Positions 17,646 to 26,426 of a stretch of 64,000 nt of DNA are shown one piece after another (position 1 is the stretch's first letter; every line of letters begins with the position of its first letter). Source of the stretch: Litoreibacter roseus (GTDB lineage: Bacteria; Pseudomonadota; Alphaproteobacteria; Rhodobacterales; Rhodobacteraceae); NCBI RefSeq assembly GCF_009811795.1, contig NZ_BLJE01000002.1:1240001-1304000 (forward strand). Direction: 5' to 3'. Under the pieces are notes generated by a model. It ran no database searches. It was not told the DNA's origin and was given only the letters and a program-made list of their open reading frames with translations. A program made the translations under genes and the position numbers.

Positions 17646-18428
17646 TTACCCCCGTCGGACCAAGGCCGGACTGCGGCCCGTCATCTGTTCCAGTTCTCGC
17701 ACGGCATCGCGCAAGCGCGGGCCTATTGTCGTCTCCATCCGCGCGTCATCCAGAACGCTGGGCAACGCGCCGCAGGAAAAGGCAACGGGCTGGCCGTATT
17801 CTTGTGCGTGAAACGGGACGGCGACTGCATTGATCGTGTCCGAGAAGCGCAGATCGCGCGGCGCGATGGTGAACCCGCGGGAAATCAACTCGCCGTAGCC
17901 GTCGGATCGGAATTTGCGCATTTCATCGCTGGGGGCGGTGGCCTCAAAGCGGGCGTCATCCAACGCGGCGACAATCGCCCGGCCGGAGGACGAACCGTAG
18001 ACCGGAATCCGGTGCCCTGGTTCCAGCCAGATGGAGGCGGTGCCGCTTGGACGCCATGTCTTTGCCAGCATAAGGCGATCGTCATCGCTGACGGCCAATG
18101 ACACAAGCGTGCCTGTGTCGTTGGCCAGTTTTTGCATCAACGCCTCGCCGATATCGATGAAAGATACAGAGGCCGTTGCAACATTTCCAAGGGCCAACGC
18201 GGCCGGGCCCAAGCGATACCGGTCGTTGCGGCCTTCATGGCTGAGAAAGCCCAACTCGCTGAGGGTGAAAGTCAAGCGGGACACGGTGCTGTTGGGTAGA
18301 CCGGTGCGTGCGGCCAGTTCGGAATGGGTCAGGCCGTCGTCGCCAGCACGATAGGCACGCAGCAGACCAAGGCCCCGCGCCAGCGTGTTTGCAAATCTGC
18401 GGTCAGGGTTGCTGCGCACGTTCATCAC
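17646..18428 (-). CDS. IclR-family transcriptional regulator
   Basis: The 260-residue regulator has an N-terminal winged helix (HSELAARTGLPNSTVSRLTF, about residues 35-55) and the IclR effector-binding domain (YGSSSGRAIVAAL and a C-terminal DAVRELEQMTG helix). It lies inside the operon, overlapping the TRAP large permease gene start-to-stop by four bases, and precedes the enzymes by 21 bases. The palindrome TTTCCGC-TAT-GCGGAAA in front of dctP matches the kind of site this family binds. I infer autoregulation of the whole operon in response to the imported acid or its CoA ester. Confidence 0.9.
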   Translation of the reverse strand: MMNVRSNPDRRFANTLARGLGLLRAYRAGDDGLTHSELAARTGLPNSTVSRLTFTLSELGFLSHEGRNDRYRLGPAALALGNVATASVSFIDIGEALMQKLANDTGTLVSLAVSDDDRLMLAKTWRPSGTASIWLEPGHRIPVYGSSSGRAIVAALDDARFEATAPSDEMRKFRSDGYGELISRGFTIAPRDLRFSDTINAVAVPFHAQEYGQPVAFSCGALPSVLDDARMETTIGPRLRDAVRELEQMTGRSPALVRRG

Positions 18429-19765
18429 ATCCCCATGGGCAGCAAAAGTGAGATGATCGGGAAGGCCATAATCAGCCCCAGAACGATGATGTCGACGCTC
18501 AGGAAGCGGGCAATTCCGGCGAAGATCCGGTCAATCGGCGCTTCACGCCCCACCACATTGGCAATGACGAACACGTTGAGACCAACGGGCGGTGTGATCA
18601 GCCCGATCTCCAGCAGTTTTATGACGACCACGCCGAACCAGATCAGGTTCAGGCCATAGCTTTCGACCAGCGGGATCATCAGAGGTAGGGTCAGGACCAT
18701 GATCCCGATGGGATCCAGGAACATGCCCAAGAGAAGGTAAATCAGGGCAATCGCCAACATCAGAACAATCACGGATGGCTCGGCTGCGGTCACGGTGCTT
18801 ACGATGGTCGGCGCGACACCCGTGAGCGCGATGAAAGCCACGAAAATCTTTGCGCCCGCGGCGATGAAAAAGATTGCGGAGGTCTGGATGCAGGTTTCTT
18901 TGAGGCTTTCCCACAGGCCGCTTAGTGTGAGTTTCCGCTGGGCGAACCCGATAAGGGCTGTTGCGACCACACAGACGGCTGCAGCCTCGGTCGCGGTGAA
19001 GATGCCACCATAGATGCCACCGACAATGACGAGAAACAGCAGCAGGGCAGGCCATGCGTCCAACGCGGCTTTCATGCGCTCGCGCCGGGTGAAGACCTGA
19101 TCGCCAACAGGGGCGATGGCCGGGTTGCGCCAGACCCAGATGCCGATGACCAGAATGAACCCCGCCAGCGTCAGAAGGCCCGGCAGGACGCCCGCCAGAA
19201 ACAAGCGGCTGATCGAGGTTTCGGTGAAGATACCGTAGATGATGAAAAGGACCGATGGCGGAATGAGGGAGCCGAGCGTGCCGCCCGCCGCCACGCTGGA
19301 CGTTGCCAGCCGCGGGTCATAGCCCATGCGCAGCATTTCCGGCACGCAGATCCGGCCCATGGTCGAGGCGCAGGCGATGGACGAGCCGGTGATCGCTGAG
19401 AACCCGCCGCACCCAACCACCGAGGCCATAGCCACGCCGCCGGGCAGCCGTGTCAGCCAAACCTTCGCCGCATCATAGATTTTTGTCGTGATTTCAGCGC
19501 GGTAGGCGATATGACCCAACGCTACGAACAAGGGGATCATACTGAGATCGTAGGAGTGGATCAGGTCGAAGGAGTTGGAATAGACAAGAGATGTCGTCGC
19601 GCGAATGGCGCGTTCGGGCATGAAGGTGCCCGTTCTGAATGCGAAGATGAAAAAGGTGGCAATCGTGGCCACGCTGGCCAACGCAAATGCGATCGGCACC
19701 CGGAGTGCCAAGAGGACAAGCACCGCCGCAAACGCGATGAGACCTATGGTGGAAGGGTCGATCAT
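18425..19765 (-). CDS. dctM: TRAP transporter large permease (DctM)
   Basis: The 446-residue, very hydrophobic protein has the repeated long helices of DctM, including GGVAMASVVGCGGFSAITGS and LLLGMFLDPIGIMVLTLPLM, both typical of the family. It forms the ion-coupled membrane channel of a tripartite ATP-independent transporter with the small permease upstream, whose stop it overlaps by four bases. Twelve or so membrane segments are expected. Substrate class is set by the solute-binding protein. The operon suggests a carboxylate. Confidence 0.92.
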   Translation of the reverse strand: MIDPSTIGLIAFAAVLVLLALRVPIAFALASVATIATFFIFAFRTGTFMPERAIRATTSLVYSNSFDLIHSYDLSMIPLFVALGHIAYRAEITTKIYDAAKVWLTRLPGGVAMASVVGCGGFSAITGSSIACASTMGRICVPEMLRMGYDPRLATSSVAAGGTLGSLIPPSVLFIIYGIFTETSISRLFLAGVLPGLLTLAGFILVIGIWVWRNPAIAPVGDQVFTRRERMKAALDAWPALLLFLVIVGGIYGGIFTATEAAAVCVVATALIGFAQRKLTLSGLWESLKETCIQTSAIFFIAAGAKIFVAFIALTGVAPTIVSTVTAAEPSVIVLMLAIALIYLLLGMFLDPIGIMVLTLPLMIPLVESYGLNLIWFGVVVIKLLEIGLITPPVGLNVFVIANVVGREAPIDRIFAGIARFLSVDIIVLGLIMAFPIISLLLPMGM

Positions 19766-20274
19766 GCGGTGTCCTGCTCATCCGAGTTGGTCGGAACGAT
19801 GCCGCCGGACAGAATGGTGCGGGTGTCGCGGATTGCCAGCTCGGCCAATCGGATCCAGCAGGCGGCTATGCCGATCAGAAAGAGAAGCCGTCCCGGCCAT
19901 TTGGGCAGGTTCAGGTCGCCGTAGAAGAACCCACCGGAGGTCCAGTTGCTGGAGAACTCCCGCCAGCCTGCGAAAAGCAGCGGGGTCAGGGCGAGCATGC
20001 CGATGACCGACCCCATGACGATCAACCAGGATCGGGTGCGTGGTCCGAACCAGTTGGTTACGAACTCGACGGCCACGTGAGCGCGCGCCGCGGTGGCGGC
20101 GGCCAGAGGAAACAGGATTGCGGCCACCATCATCTCCCGGACAAAGGTGACCGTGTCAGGGAGCGCCGTATCGAACAGCGCCCGCGCCGCCACATTGGCC
20201 GAGATCATAAGTCCCAGGGCCAGGACCGCGACGGCGCCCAGCCCCAGAAGGACGTTCTCTAACTTGCCAAGCAC
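19762..20274 (-). CDS. dctQ: TRAP transporter small permease (DctQ)
   Basis: The 170-residue protein has four hydrophobic segments and the family sequence VTFVREMMVAAILFPLAAAT. It is the small membrane subunit that links the solute-binding protein to the DctM channel. It lies 27 bases after the binding-protein gene and overlaps the DctM gene by four bases. Length and spacing are standard for a dctPQM operon. Confidence 0.9.
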   Translation of the reverse strand: MLGKLENVLLGLGAVAVLALGLMISANVAARALFDTALPDTVTFVREMMVAAILFPLAAATAARAHVAVEFVTNWFGPRTRSWLIVMGSVIGMLALTPLLFAGWREFSSNWTSGGFFYGDLNLPKWPGRLLFLIGIAACWIRLAELAIRDTRTILSGGIVPTNSDEQDTA

Positions 20275-20301
20275 GGGTGCGCGCCCGATCCAGCCTTCGC
20301 C

Positions 20302-21354
20302 TTAGTTCCCCAACCAAGGGTAGCCGTTGGCGTCCCGTTCTTCGGTGTATTTTGCGATGAGCTGCTGATACTCGTTCAGAAGATCGGTGCCGGGCAGGCC
20401 AACGCTTTGGGCCGTATCTGCCCACGCCTGAATGAACGGCTCGCCCAATTCCAGGAATTTCGCACGCTCTTCCTCGGGAAGTTCAATGATCTCGACACCC
20501 GCGGCGGTCATGTCTTCGATGGCTTTGGCATTGGCGTCCGTGATGAGCCGGCCGAAGTGATCGGCCATGTCAGAGCCGACCTCTTCTAGAAGCTGTTGCT
20601 GATCGGCGCTGAGGCTTCCATGAACATCTTCGTTCATAAAAATGCCGACACCGCCAACCTGTCCCCAGTCCAGAAGCGTGTAGCTGTCCATCACCTCGGC
20701 TTGCTTGAGCGCGGCAACGGCGTAGCTGTAGCCTTGTGAACAGTCGATCAGGCCAACATCAAGCCCTTGATATGCCTCGTAAATTGACATCCGAACCATG
20801 TTCGCACCCATCTCGCCGAACACTTTTCCGTAGGCGCCAACGCCCCTCACTTTCAGGCCCGCGACATCATCGGCTGTCCGGATGGCAGCGTCCTTGCAGC
20901 CGATATTCACGGCGGAGGTGGTGAAGGTACCGATATAGACCAGCCCCTTGTCAGCCAGATCGCTTTTGATCGCGTCGGAGGTGCGCATCAATTCATCTGT
21001 TGCGCGCATCCCGACCCATGCATCAGGGTTGTCGATCGGAAGATCCGCGATGCCGTAGCTGACAAGTTCCTGCGGATAATAGACCGAAATCACCGTACCC
21101 ATATCAGCCACGCCATCCCGGATGGACGGCAGCGCCGCGTTCGCCTTGAAGAGCGCGCCACCCCATTGGATGTCGACGCGCATGTCGCCGTTAGAGCGAC
21201 TTTCCAGCTCGTCCGCGAACCATTGGAGTGCGGCCGCCCGTGCGCCGCGGTTGGGGCCCGCCTCGCCGTGGATGAGAACTGTTTCGGCAAGACTGCCGAC
21301 ACTCGACAGGCCAAGCGCAAGGGTTGCTGCACAAACTTTGGCAAACATGGTCAT
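20302..21354 (-). CDS. dctP: TRAP transporter solute-binding protein (DctP)
   Basis: The 350-residue periplasmic protein starts with a signal peptide (MTMFAKVCAATLALGLSSVG, cleavage near SLAE) and continues as a DctP-family solute receptor. It contains GLKVRGVGAYGKVFGEMGAN and YEAYQGLDVGLIDC. I chose the ATG at 21354 because GGGAGG lies seven bases upstream. The frame could also start five codons earlier, within that ribosome-binding site. It is the first gene of the 11-gene catabolic operon and directly follows the IclR-type palindrome. The ligand is inferred to be an organic acid fed to the downstream CoA ligase. Confidence 0.9.
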   Translation of the reverse strand: MTMFAKVCAATLALGLSSVGSLAETVLIHGEAGPNRGARAAALQWFADELESRSNGDMRVDIQWGGALFKANAALPSIRDGVADMGTVISVYYPQELVSYGIADLPIDNPDAWVGMRATDELMRTSDAIKSDLADKGLVYIGTFTTSAVNIGCKDAAIRTADDVAGLKVRGVGAYGKVFGEMGANMVRMSIYEAYQGLDVGLIDCSQGYSYAVAALKQAEVMDSYTLLDWGQVGGVGIFMNEDVHGSLSADQQQLLEEVGSDMADHFGRLITDANAKAIEDMTAAGVEIIELPEEERAKFLELGEPFIQAWADTAQSVGLPGTDLLNEYQQLIAKYTEERDANGYPWLGN

Positions 21355-21368
21355 TCTATATCCTCCCA

Positions 21369-21385
21369 TTTCCGCTATGCGGAAA
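21369..21385. promoter_or_regulatory. Probable IclR operator, TTTCCGC-TAT-GCGGAAA
   Basis: A perfect 7-3-7 inverted repeat lies next to the dctP ribosome-binding site. Its form, with TTCCGC half-sites three bases apart, is the type used by many IclR-family regulators, and an IclR gene is the fourth gene of the operon it precedes. Binding here would block the dctP transcript. Confidence 0.7.
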
Positions 21386-21410
21386 ACATTTTTGATATAT
21401 GAAAATGGTA

Positions 21411-21426
21411 GCAGTCACGTGACTGC
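21411..21426. promoter_or_regulatory. Perfect 16-bp palindrome GCAGTCAC|GTGACTGC
   Basis: An uninterrupted inverted repeat is centred about 41 bases from the IclR-type site, in the same divergent promoter region. It has a different sequence, so it is likely the site of a second regulator or part of the promoter of the rightward operon. The regulator is not known. Confidence 0.5.
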
Positions 21427-21521
21427 CTCGCAATCGGGGAAATACGCCGCTCTGCAGCATACAATCTTCTCTTTACACGGGTGCCAATCGGGCTTTTCTT
21501 TCCATAAAACGGGAGCACTCA

Positions 21522-21758
21522 ATGAAATGCGTTTTTATACAGATCCGCTGCAAACCTGGGACCGCCTATGCTGTGGCGGATCAGATCGTCCTGCGGGAAA
21601 TTCACTCTGAACTGTATTCAACCAGCGGAAACTTTGACCTGCTCCTCAAGCTCTACATTCCTGAAGAGGAAGATACAGGTAAATATATTAACGAAAACCT
21701 GCTGGACATAGCGGGAATTGAACGGACACTCACAACACTGACGTTCAAGGCGTTCTGA
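21522..21758 (+). CDS. Stand-alone Lrp/AsnC effector-domain (RAM) protein
   Basis: The 78-residue protein is only the ligand-binding alpha/beta domain of Lrp/AsnC regulators, with no helix-turn-helix. It has VFIQIRCKPGTAYAVADQIV and the typical ending GIERTLTTLTFKAF. Such domains form oligomers that bind amino acids or similar effectors. The ATG at 21522 follows a GGGAG site. It is the first gene of the LIV-type transporter operon, 34 bases before the binding-protein gene, so it may sense the transported ligand or modulate another Lrp protein. Confidence 0.82.
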   Translation: MKCVFIQIRCKPGTAYAVADQIVLREIHSELYSTSGNFDLLLKLYIPEEEDTGKYINENLLDIAGIERTLTTLTFKAF

Positions 21759-21792
21759 AAAAGACGCTGCACGAAACCAAGGGGAGAACCAC

Positions 21793-22941
21793 GTGAATTT
21801 CAAATCAATCGGGGCTGCGCTGGCATTGGCTGCGCTGTGCACATCTGCCGGGGCGGACGGCCATGGCGGCAAGGTGAAGGTCGGGATGATCACAACGCTG
21901 TCCGGCGGCGGTGCCGGGCTGGGCATTGATGTGCGCGACGGCTTCATGCTGGCGGTCAAGCAGGCGAACACCGACGCGCTGGAGGTCGTCATCGAAGATG
22001 ATCAGCGCAAGCCGGAAATCGCGGTACAGTTGGCCGACAAGATGATCCAGTCCGAAAAGGTCGATGTGCTGACCGGGATTATCTGGTCCAACTTGGCAAT
22101 GGCAGTGGTCCCGGCGGCAACGGCACAAGGCAAATTCTACCTGTCGCCCAACGCCGGACCGTCCGCCTTGGCCGGTAAGGGATGCCATCCAAACTATTTC
22201 AACGTGGCATGGCAGAACGACAACCTGCACGAGGCCGCGGGCGCCTACGCCAAGAGCGAAGGCTTCAAGAACTCGTTCATCCTTGCGCCGAACTATCCTG
22301 CGGGTCAGGACGCGCTGACGGGTTACAAGCGCCAATACGGTGGCGCGCTGGCGGGCGAGGTCTTCACGCAACTGGGCCAGACCGATTACGCCGCCGAGAT
22401 CGCGCAAATTCGCGCTTCTGGGGCTGACAGCGTGTTCTTCTTCCTGCCCGGCGGTATGGGGATTTCATTCCTGAAGCAATATGCGGACAGCGGCGTCGAG
22501 ATCCCGGTGATCGGTCCGGCCTTCAGCTTTGATCAGGGCATCCTGCAAGCGGTTGGCGACGCAGCGCTTGGGGTGAAGAACACATCCCAGTGGAACAAGG
22601 ACATCGACAATCCAACCAACGCGGCCTTTGTCGAGAGCTTTCAGGCCGAGTACGGTCGGCTTCCGTCGCTTTACGCAAGCCAGGGGTTCGATACGGCGAA
22701 CCTGCTGCTCAGCGCGATGGCCAAGGCTGACGTAAAAGATGCGGATGCGTTTCGGGCCGCCCTGAAGGCCGCTGAATTCGACAGCACCCGTGGGGACTTT
22801 GCCTTTGGTGACAATCATCACCCGATTCAGGACATCTATGTACGTGAAGTCATTCAGGAGGGCGATGTCTTCACAAACAAGATCATCGGCACCGCTTTGA
22901 GTGCGCATTCGGATGTCTACGCCGCAGACTGCAACATGTAA
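21793..22941 (+). CDS. LIV-type ABC transporter substrate-binding protein
   Basis: The 382-residue periplasmic protein starts at a GTG after AAGGGGAG and has a signal peptide (MNFKSIGAALALAALCTSAG, cleavage near ADGH). It is of the LivJ/type I periplasmic binding family, with VGMITTLSGGGAGLGIDVRD and FYLSPNAGPSALAGKGC. These receptors bind branched-chain or aromatic amino acids, amides or aromatic acids. It leads the livHMGF genes. The ligand cannot be set from sequence, but the divergent acid-catabolic operon makes a carboxylic or aromatic compound plausible. Confidence 0.88.
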   Translation: MNFKSIGAALALAALCTSAGADGHGGKVKVGMITTLSGGGAGLGIDVRDGFMLAVKQANTDALEVVIEDDQRKPEIAVQLADKMIQSEKVDVLTGIIWSNLAMAVVPAATAQGKFYLSPNAGPSALAGKGCHPNYFNVAWQNDNLHEAAGAYAKSEGFKNSFILAPNYPAGQDALTGYKRQYGGALAGEVFTQLGQTDYAAEIAQIRASGADSVFFFLPGGMGISFLKQYADSGVEIPVIGPAFSFDQGILQAVGDAALGVKNTSQWNKDIDNPTNAAFVESFQAEYGRLPSLYASQGFDTANLLLSAMAKADVKDADAFRAALKAAEFDSTRGDFAFGDNHHPIQDIYVREVIQEGDVFTNKIIGTALSAHSDVYAADCNM

Positions 22942-23013
22942 GGTCAGGCGGGCGCCCATCAGCGGTGCCCGCCTCCGACCCAGCCCCCTGAGCGTGATCC
23001 TCATTTCCCATCT

Positions 23014-23934
23014 ATGACCCTATTGCTATTTCTCGAGCAGGTGCTCAACGGGCTGCAGTCCGGCGTGATGCTGTTTTTGACGGCAGCAGGACTGACGCTG
23101 GTGTTTGGCGTCATGGGGCTGATCAATTTGGCCCATGGGTCGCTTTACATGATCGGCGCATTCGCGGCGGCGGCGATTGCGGCAGCCACGGGATCCTTCA
23201 CCTTGGCGATCATCGCGGCGCTGACGGCCGCCGCCGCTGCGGGCGCGCTGGTCGAAATGGTGGTGATCCGGCGGCTTTACACCCGGGATCATCTGGATCA
23301 GGTGCTCGCGACATTTGCGCTGATTCTCATTTTCTCGGAGGCGACGCGTTGGGTGTTCGGCTCTTTCCCGCTGTATCTCGATATACCGGACGCGCTGTCA
23401 GGCTCGGTAAGATTGCCCGGCGGGATCGAATATCCGCGCTACCGTCTGGCGCTGATTGCGGTAGGTCTGACCCTCGCGGCGGGTCTGTTCTTCCTGATCT
23501 CGCGCACGCGGCTGGGCATCCAGATCCGGGCGGGCGAAAGTGATCGGGAGATGATCGCCGCCTTGGGCGTGAATATCTCGAAGCTCTACACTCTCGTTTT
23601 TGCCCTTGGTGCGGCGTTGGCAGGCTTTGCGGGCGCGCTTGTGGGCGCCATCCAGTCGGTTCAGGTCGGCATGGGGGAGCCGGTTCTGATCCTAGCGTTC
23701 GTGGTCATCGTCATCGGTGGCATCGGTTCAATCAAGGGCGCGCTGGTGGGGGCTGTGTTGGTGGGGCTTACCGATACGCTGGGCGGCGTCTTGCTGCCCG
23801 AGGCCCTCAGGCTGTTCATGGCGCCGTCGGATGCGGCGGCGGTCGGGTCTGCCTTGGCGTCTATGCTGATCTACCTGCTGATGGCGGTGGTGCTGATCTG
23901 GCGGCCCCACGGTCTGTACGGGATGCGGGCATGA
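23014..23934 (+). CDS. livH: LIV-type ABC transporter permease (LivH)
   Basis: The 306-residue membrane protein has about eight hydrophobic segments and the LivH sequence GVMGLINLAHGSLYMIGAFA near its N-terminus, plus IGGIGSIKGALVGAVLVGL near the end. It forms half of the transmembrane channel. The stop overlaps the start of the livM gene by four bases. It follows the binding-protein gene by 72 bases. Confidence 0.93.
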   Translation: MTLLLFLEQVLNGLQSGVMLFLTAAGLTLVFGVMGLINLAHGSLYMIGAFAAAAIAAATGSFTLAIIAALTAAAAAGALVEMVVIRRLYTRDHLDQVLATFALILIFSEATRWVFGSFPLYLDIPDALSGSVRLPGGIEYPRYRLALIAVGLTLAAGLFFLISRTRLGIQIRAGESDREMIAALGVNISKLYTLVFALGAALAGFAGALVGAIQSVQVGMGEPVLILAFVVIVIGGIGSIKGALVGAVLVGLTDTLGGVLLPEALRLFMAPSDAAAVGSALASMLIYLLMAVVLIWRPHGLYGMRA

Positions 23935-24914
23935 TCTCTGAAAAACTTCTGAACGGTGCGCTGATCGCCGGGCTTTTGCTGGTCGTGCTTCATGCCCATC
24001 TGACGGACGCGCCCTTCACGATCACGCTGGCCACGAAGGTGGCAATCCTTGCTGTTGCCGGTGTGGGACTGAACATTGCGCTGGGACTGGGTGGGCTGGT
24101 CAGTCTGGGGCACGCGGCGTTCTTTGGCATCGGCGGGTATGCGATGGGCATTCTGGCGAGCCATGCGCAAAGCTATGTGCCACTGATGCAGTCCCCCGTT
24201 TTGATCGAAGGCACCAAGTCGATGCCTGTCATCTGGCTGGTGGCGCTTCTAGCGTCCGCTCTCGCGGCGTTGCTGATCGGGGCACTGTCGTTGAGAACGA
24301 GCGGCGTCTACTTCATCATGATTACGCTCGCTTTCGCGCAGATGTTTTACTATTTCGCGATCAGCTGGCCTGCCTATGGCGGCGAGGACGGGCTGTCGAT
24401 CTATGTGCGCAACGGGTTTCCCGGCCTTAATACGCTGGATCCGATCCAGTATTTTCTTGTGTGCTTTGGAGTGCTGGTGCTTGCGCTGCTGGTCAGTTTC
24501 AGGCTCAGGACATCGCCCTTCGGGCTTGCGTTGAACGCGGCACGCCAATCGACGGCGCGGGTGCAAGCCATTGGTCAAAATCCGTTTAGATTGCGGCTGA
24601 CCGCCTTTGTGATCTCTGGCGCGATCACGGGGCTAGCGGGCGCGCTGTTTGCTGACCTCAACCGCTTCGTCAGCCCCACTATGTTCAGCTGGCAAACCAG
24701 TGGTGAGATCATGGTGTTCGTCATTCTGGGCGGTGTGGGCCGCGTGATGGGGCCGCTGGCCGGTGCGGCGCTGTTCATCTTGCTGGAACATCTTCTGGGG
24801 GGCGTCTCGGACTACTGGCATATCTATCTGGGCGCCTTGCTTCTGGGCGTGGTTTTGTTTGCCCGGGGCGGTCTGGTCGGCGTTTTGACTGAAGGGCGGT
24901 CCGGTGATGACTGA
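23931..24914 (+). CDS. livM: LIV-type ABC transporter permease (LivM)
   Basis: The 327-residue hydrophobic protein has the LivM sequence GLGGLVSLGHAAFFGIGGYA and the cytoplasmic loop ARQSTARVQAIGQNPFRLRL that contacts the ATPases. It is the partner channel subunit of LivH. Its end overlaps the start of livG, and its ATG overlaps the livH stop, so the membrane subunits and the first ATPase are coupled. Confidence 0.93.
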   Translation: MISEKLLNGALIAGLLLVVLHAHLTDAPFTITLATKVAILAVAGVGLNIALGLGGLVSLGHAAFFGIGGYAMGILASHAQSYVPLMQSPVLIEGTKSMPVIWLVALLASALAALLIGALSLRTSGVYFIMITLAFAQMFYYFAISWPAYGGEDGLSIYVRNGFPGLNTLDPIQYFLVCFGVLVLALLVSFRLRTSPFGLALNAARQSTARVQAIGQNPFRLRLTAFVISGAITGLAGALFADLNRFVSPTMFSWQTSGEIMVFVILGGVGRVMGPLAGAALFILLEHLLGGVSDYWHIYLGALLLGVVLFARGGLVGVLTEGRSGDD

Positions 24915-25656
24915 CGTGATCCTGCGCACTGAGGGTATGAGCAAAAGCTTCGGTGCCGTGATGGCCAGCGAGGACGTCTCGCTCGATCTGCGGGCCGGGG
25001 AAATTCACGCGATCATCGGTCCCAACGGGGCGGGCAAGTCCACGCTGATCGGTCAAATCTGCGGTGCGATCGAGCCTGACCGGGGCCGGGTCGTTCTGAA
25101 TGGGGCGGATGTCACAGAACTACCGGTTCATGCGCGGGCGCAACTTGGGCTGGCGCGGACGTTTCAAATCTCAACGCTCGCGATGGAAGATAGTGTGCTG
25201 GAGCATGTGCTGCTTGGGGTCTTGTCCACTGATCAGCCTCGGTTGGGGCTTTGGCGTGGGGCAAAGTCCTACCGCAGCGCAGAGGACCGCGCGCGAACCG
25301 TTCTGGAGCGCGTGGGATTGTCGGCTGTCGCCTCCCGCCGCGTGGCGAAGCTGTCGCATGCGCAACGCAGGCAGTTGGACGTGGCGATTGCCCTGACGCT
25401 GCGCCCGAAGGCGCTGGTGATGGACGAGCCTATGGCCGGATTGGGCACGGACGGTTCGCGGATGATGACTGAATTGCTTGGCAGGTTGCGCCAAGAGGCA
25501 CCTATTTTGCTAGTGGAGCATGACATGGACGCCGTTTTCGCCTTGGCAGACCGCATATCGGTGCTGGTCTATGGCAAGATCATCGCAAGCGGGTCGGTCG
25601 ACCAGATCCGGTCCAATGCCGATGTGCGCGAAGCTTATCTCGGTGATCTGCTATGA
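24907..25656 (+). CDS. livG: LIV-type ABC transporter ATP-binding protein (LivG)
   Basis: The ABC ATPase of about 249 residues has Walker A GPNGAGKST, a slightly unusual signature LSHAQRRQLDVA in place of LSGGQ, Walker B ALVMDEPMAGL and a switch histidine in LLVEHDMDAVF. A GTG at 24904 one codon upstream is an alternative start. It would pair with LivF to drive the LivHM channel, and overlaps livM and livF at its ends. Confidence 0.92.
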   Translation: MTDVILRTEGMSKSFGAVMASEDVSLDLRAGEIHAIIGPNGAGKSTLIGQICGAIEPDRGRVVLNGADVTELPVHARAQLGLARTFQISTLAMEDSVLEHVLLGVLSTDQPRLGLWRGAKSYRSAEDRARTVLERVGLSAVASRRVAKLSHAQRRQLDVAIALTLRPKALVMDEPMAGLGTDGSRMMTELLGRLRQEAPILLVEHDMDAVFALADRISVLVYGKIIASGSVDQIRSNADVREAYLGDLL

Positions 25657-26342
25657 GCCTTTTGAACCTTGTTGGGGTCGAGGCGCATTATGGTGCCAGT
25701 CAGGCCCTGTTCGGCGTCGACTTGCGGGTGGCTGAGGGTGAGGTTGTGGCCTTAATGGGCCGCAATGGCATGGGGAAAAGCACGACGATCAAGACGCTGT
25801 GCCGATTGTTGCCCTGCTCAAGCGGGACGATCAGCTTTGCAGGTCAGTCGATCCTTGACTTGCAGTCCCATCAGGTTGCGCGGTTGGGCATCGGCTTGGT
25901 GCCTGAAGGACGGCGGTGTTTTCCCAACCTGACCGTTACCGAGAATTTAATCGCGGCTGCGCGTCCCGGTCACTGGACCCTGCGGACAGCTACGGATCTC
26001 TTTCCAAAACTTGGCGAACGGGCCGGTCAGCTGGCGGTATCGTTGTCTGGGGGGGAGCAGCAGATGCTGGCCATCGCGCGGGCCTTGATGACCAATCCAA
26101 GGCTCTTGGTTCTGGATGAGGCGACCGAGGGGTTGGCCCCCTTGGTGCGGCAGGAAATCTGGGCCGCGATCCGCGCGCTGAAGCGGGACAGCGGGCTGGC
26201 TATTCTGGTGACCGACAAGAGCCTTTCCGAATTGCGGACCGCCGCAGATCGGGCCGTTATCCTCGAGCGGGGAAAGACCGTCTGGGCCGGAGACTTCAAC
26301 GACGTCACGCCGGAGCTCGCGGACAGATATCTCGGCGTTTAG
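25653..26342 (+). CDS. livF: LIV-type ABC transporter ATP-binding protein (LivF)
   Basis: The 229-residue ATPase has Walker A GRNGMGKST, signature LSGGEQQMLAIARAL and Walker B LLVLDEATEGL. The switch region reads LVTDKSLSEL where histidine or a similar residue is usual, a minor variation. It closes the transporter operon and overlaps livG by four bases. Confidence 0.92.
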   Translation: MSLLNLVGVEAHYGASQALFGVDLRVAEGEVVALMGRNGMGKSTTIKTLCRLLPCSSGTISFAGQSILDLQSHQVARLGIGLVPEGRRCFPNLTVTENLIAAARPGHWTLRTATDLFPKLGERAGQLAVSLSGGEQQMLAIARALMTNPRLLVLDEATEGLAPLVRQEIWAAIRALKRDSGLAILVTDKSLSELRTAADRAVILERGKTVWAGDFNDVTPELADRYLGV

Positions 26343-26426
26343 CAGCCGAGGAGATGAAGAATCTCTTAAGTTCTGTTACGTTTCTGCTTTAATCTTTTCC
26401 GTGTCATACTTTAAAGGAGCGTCTTC

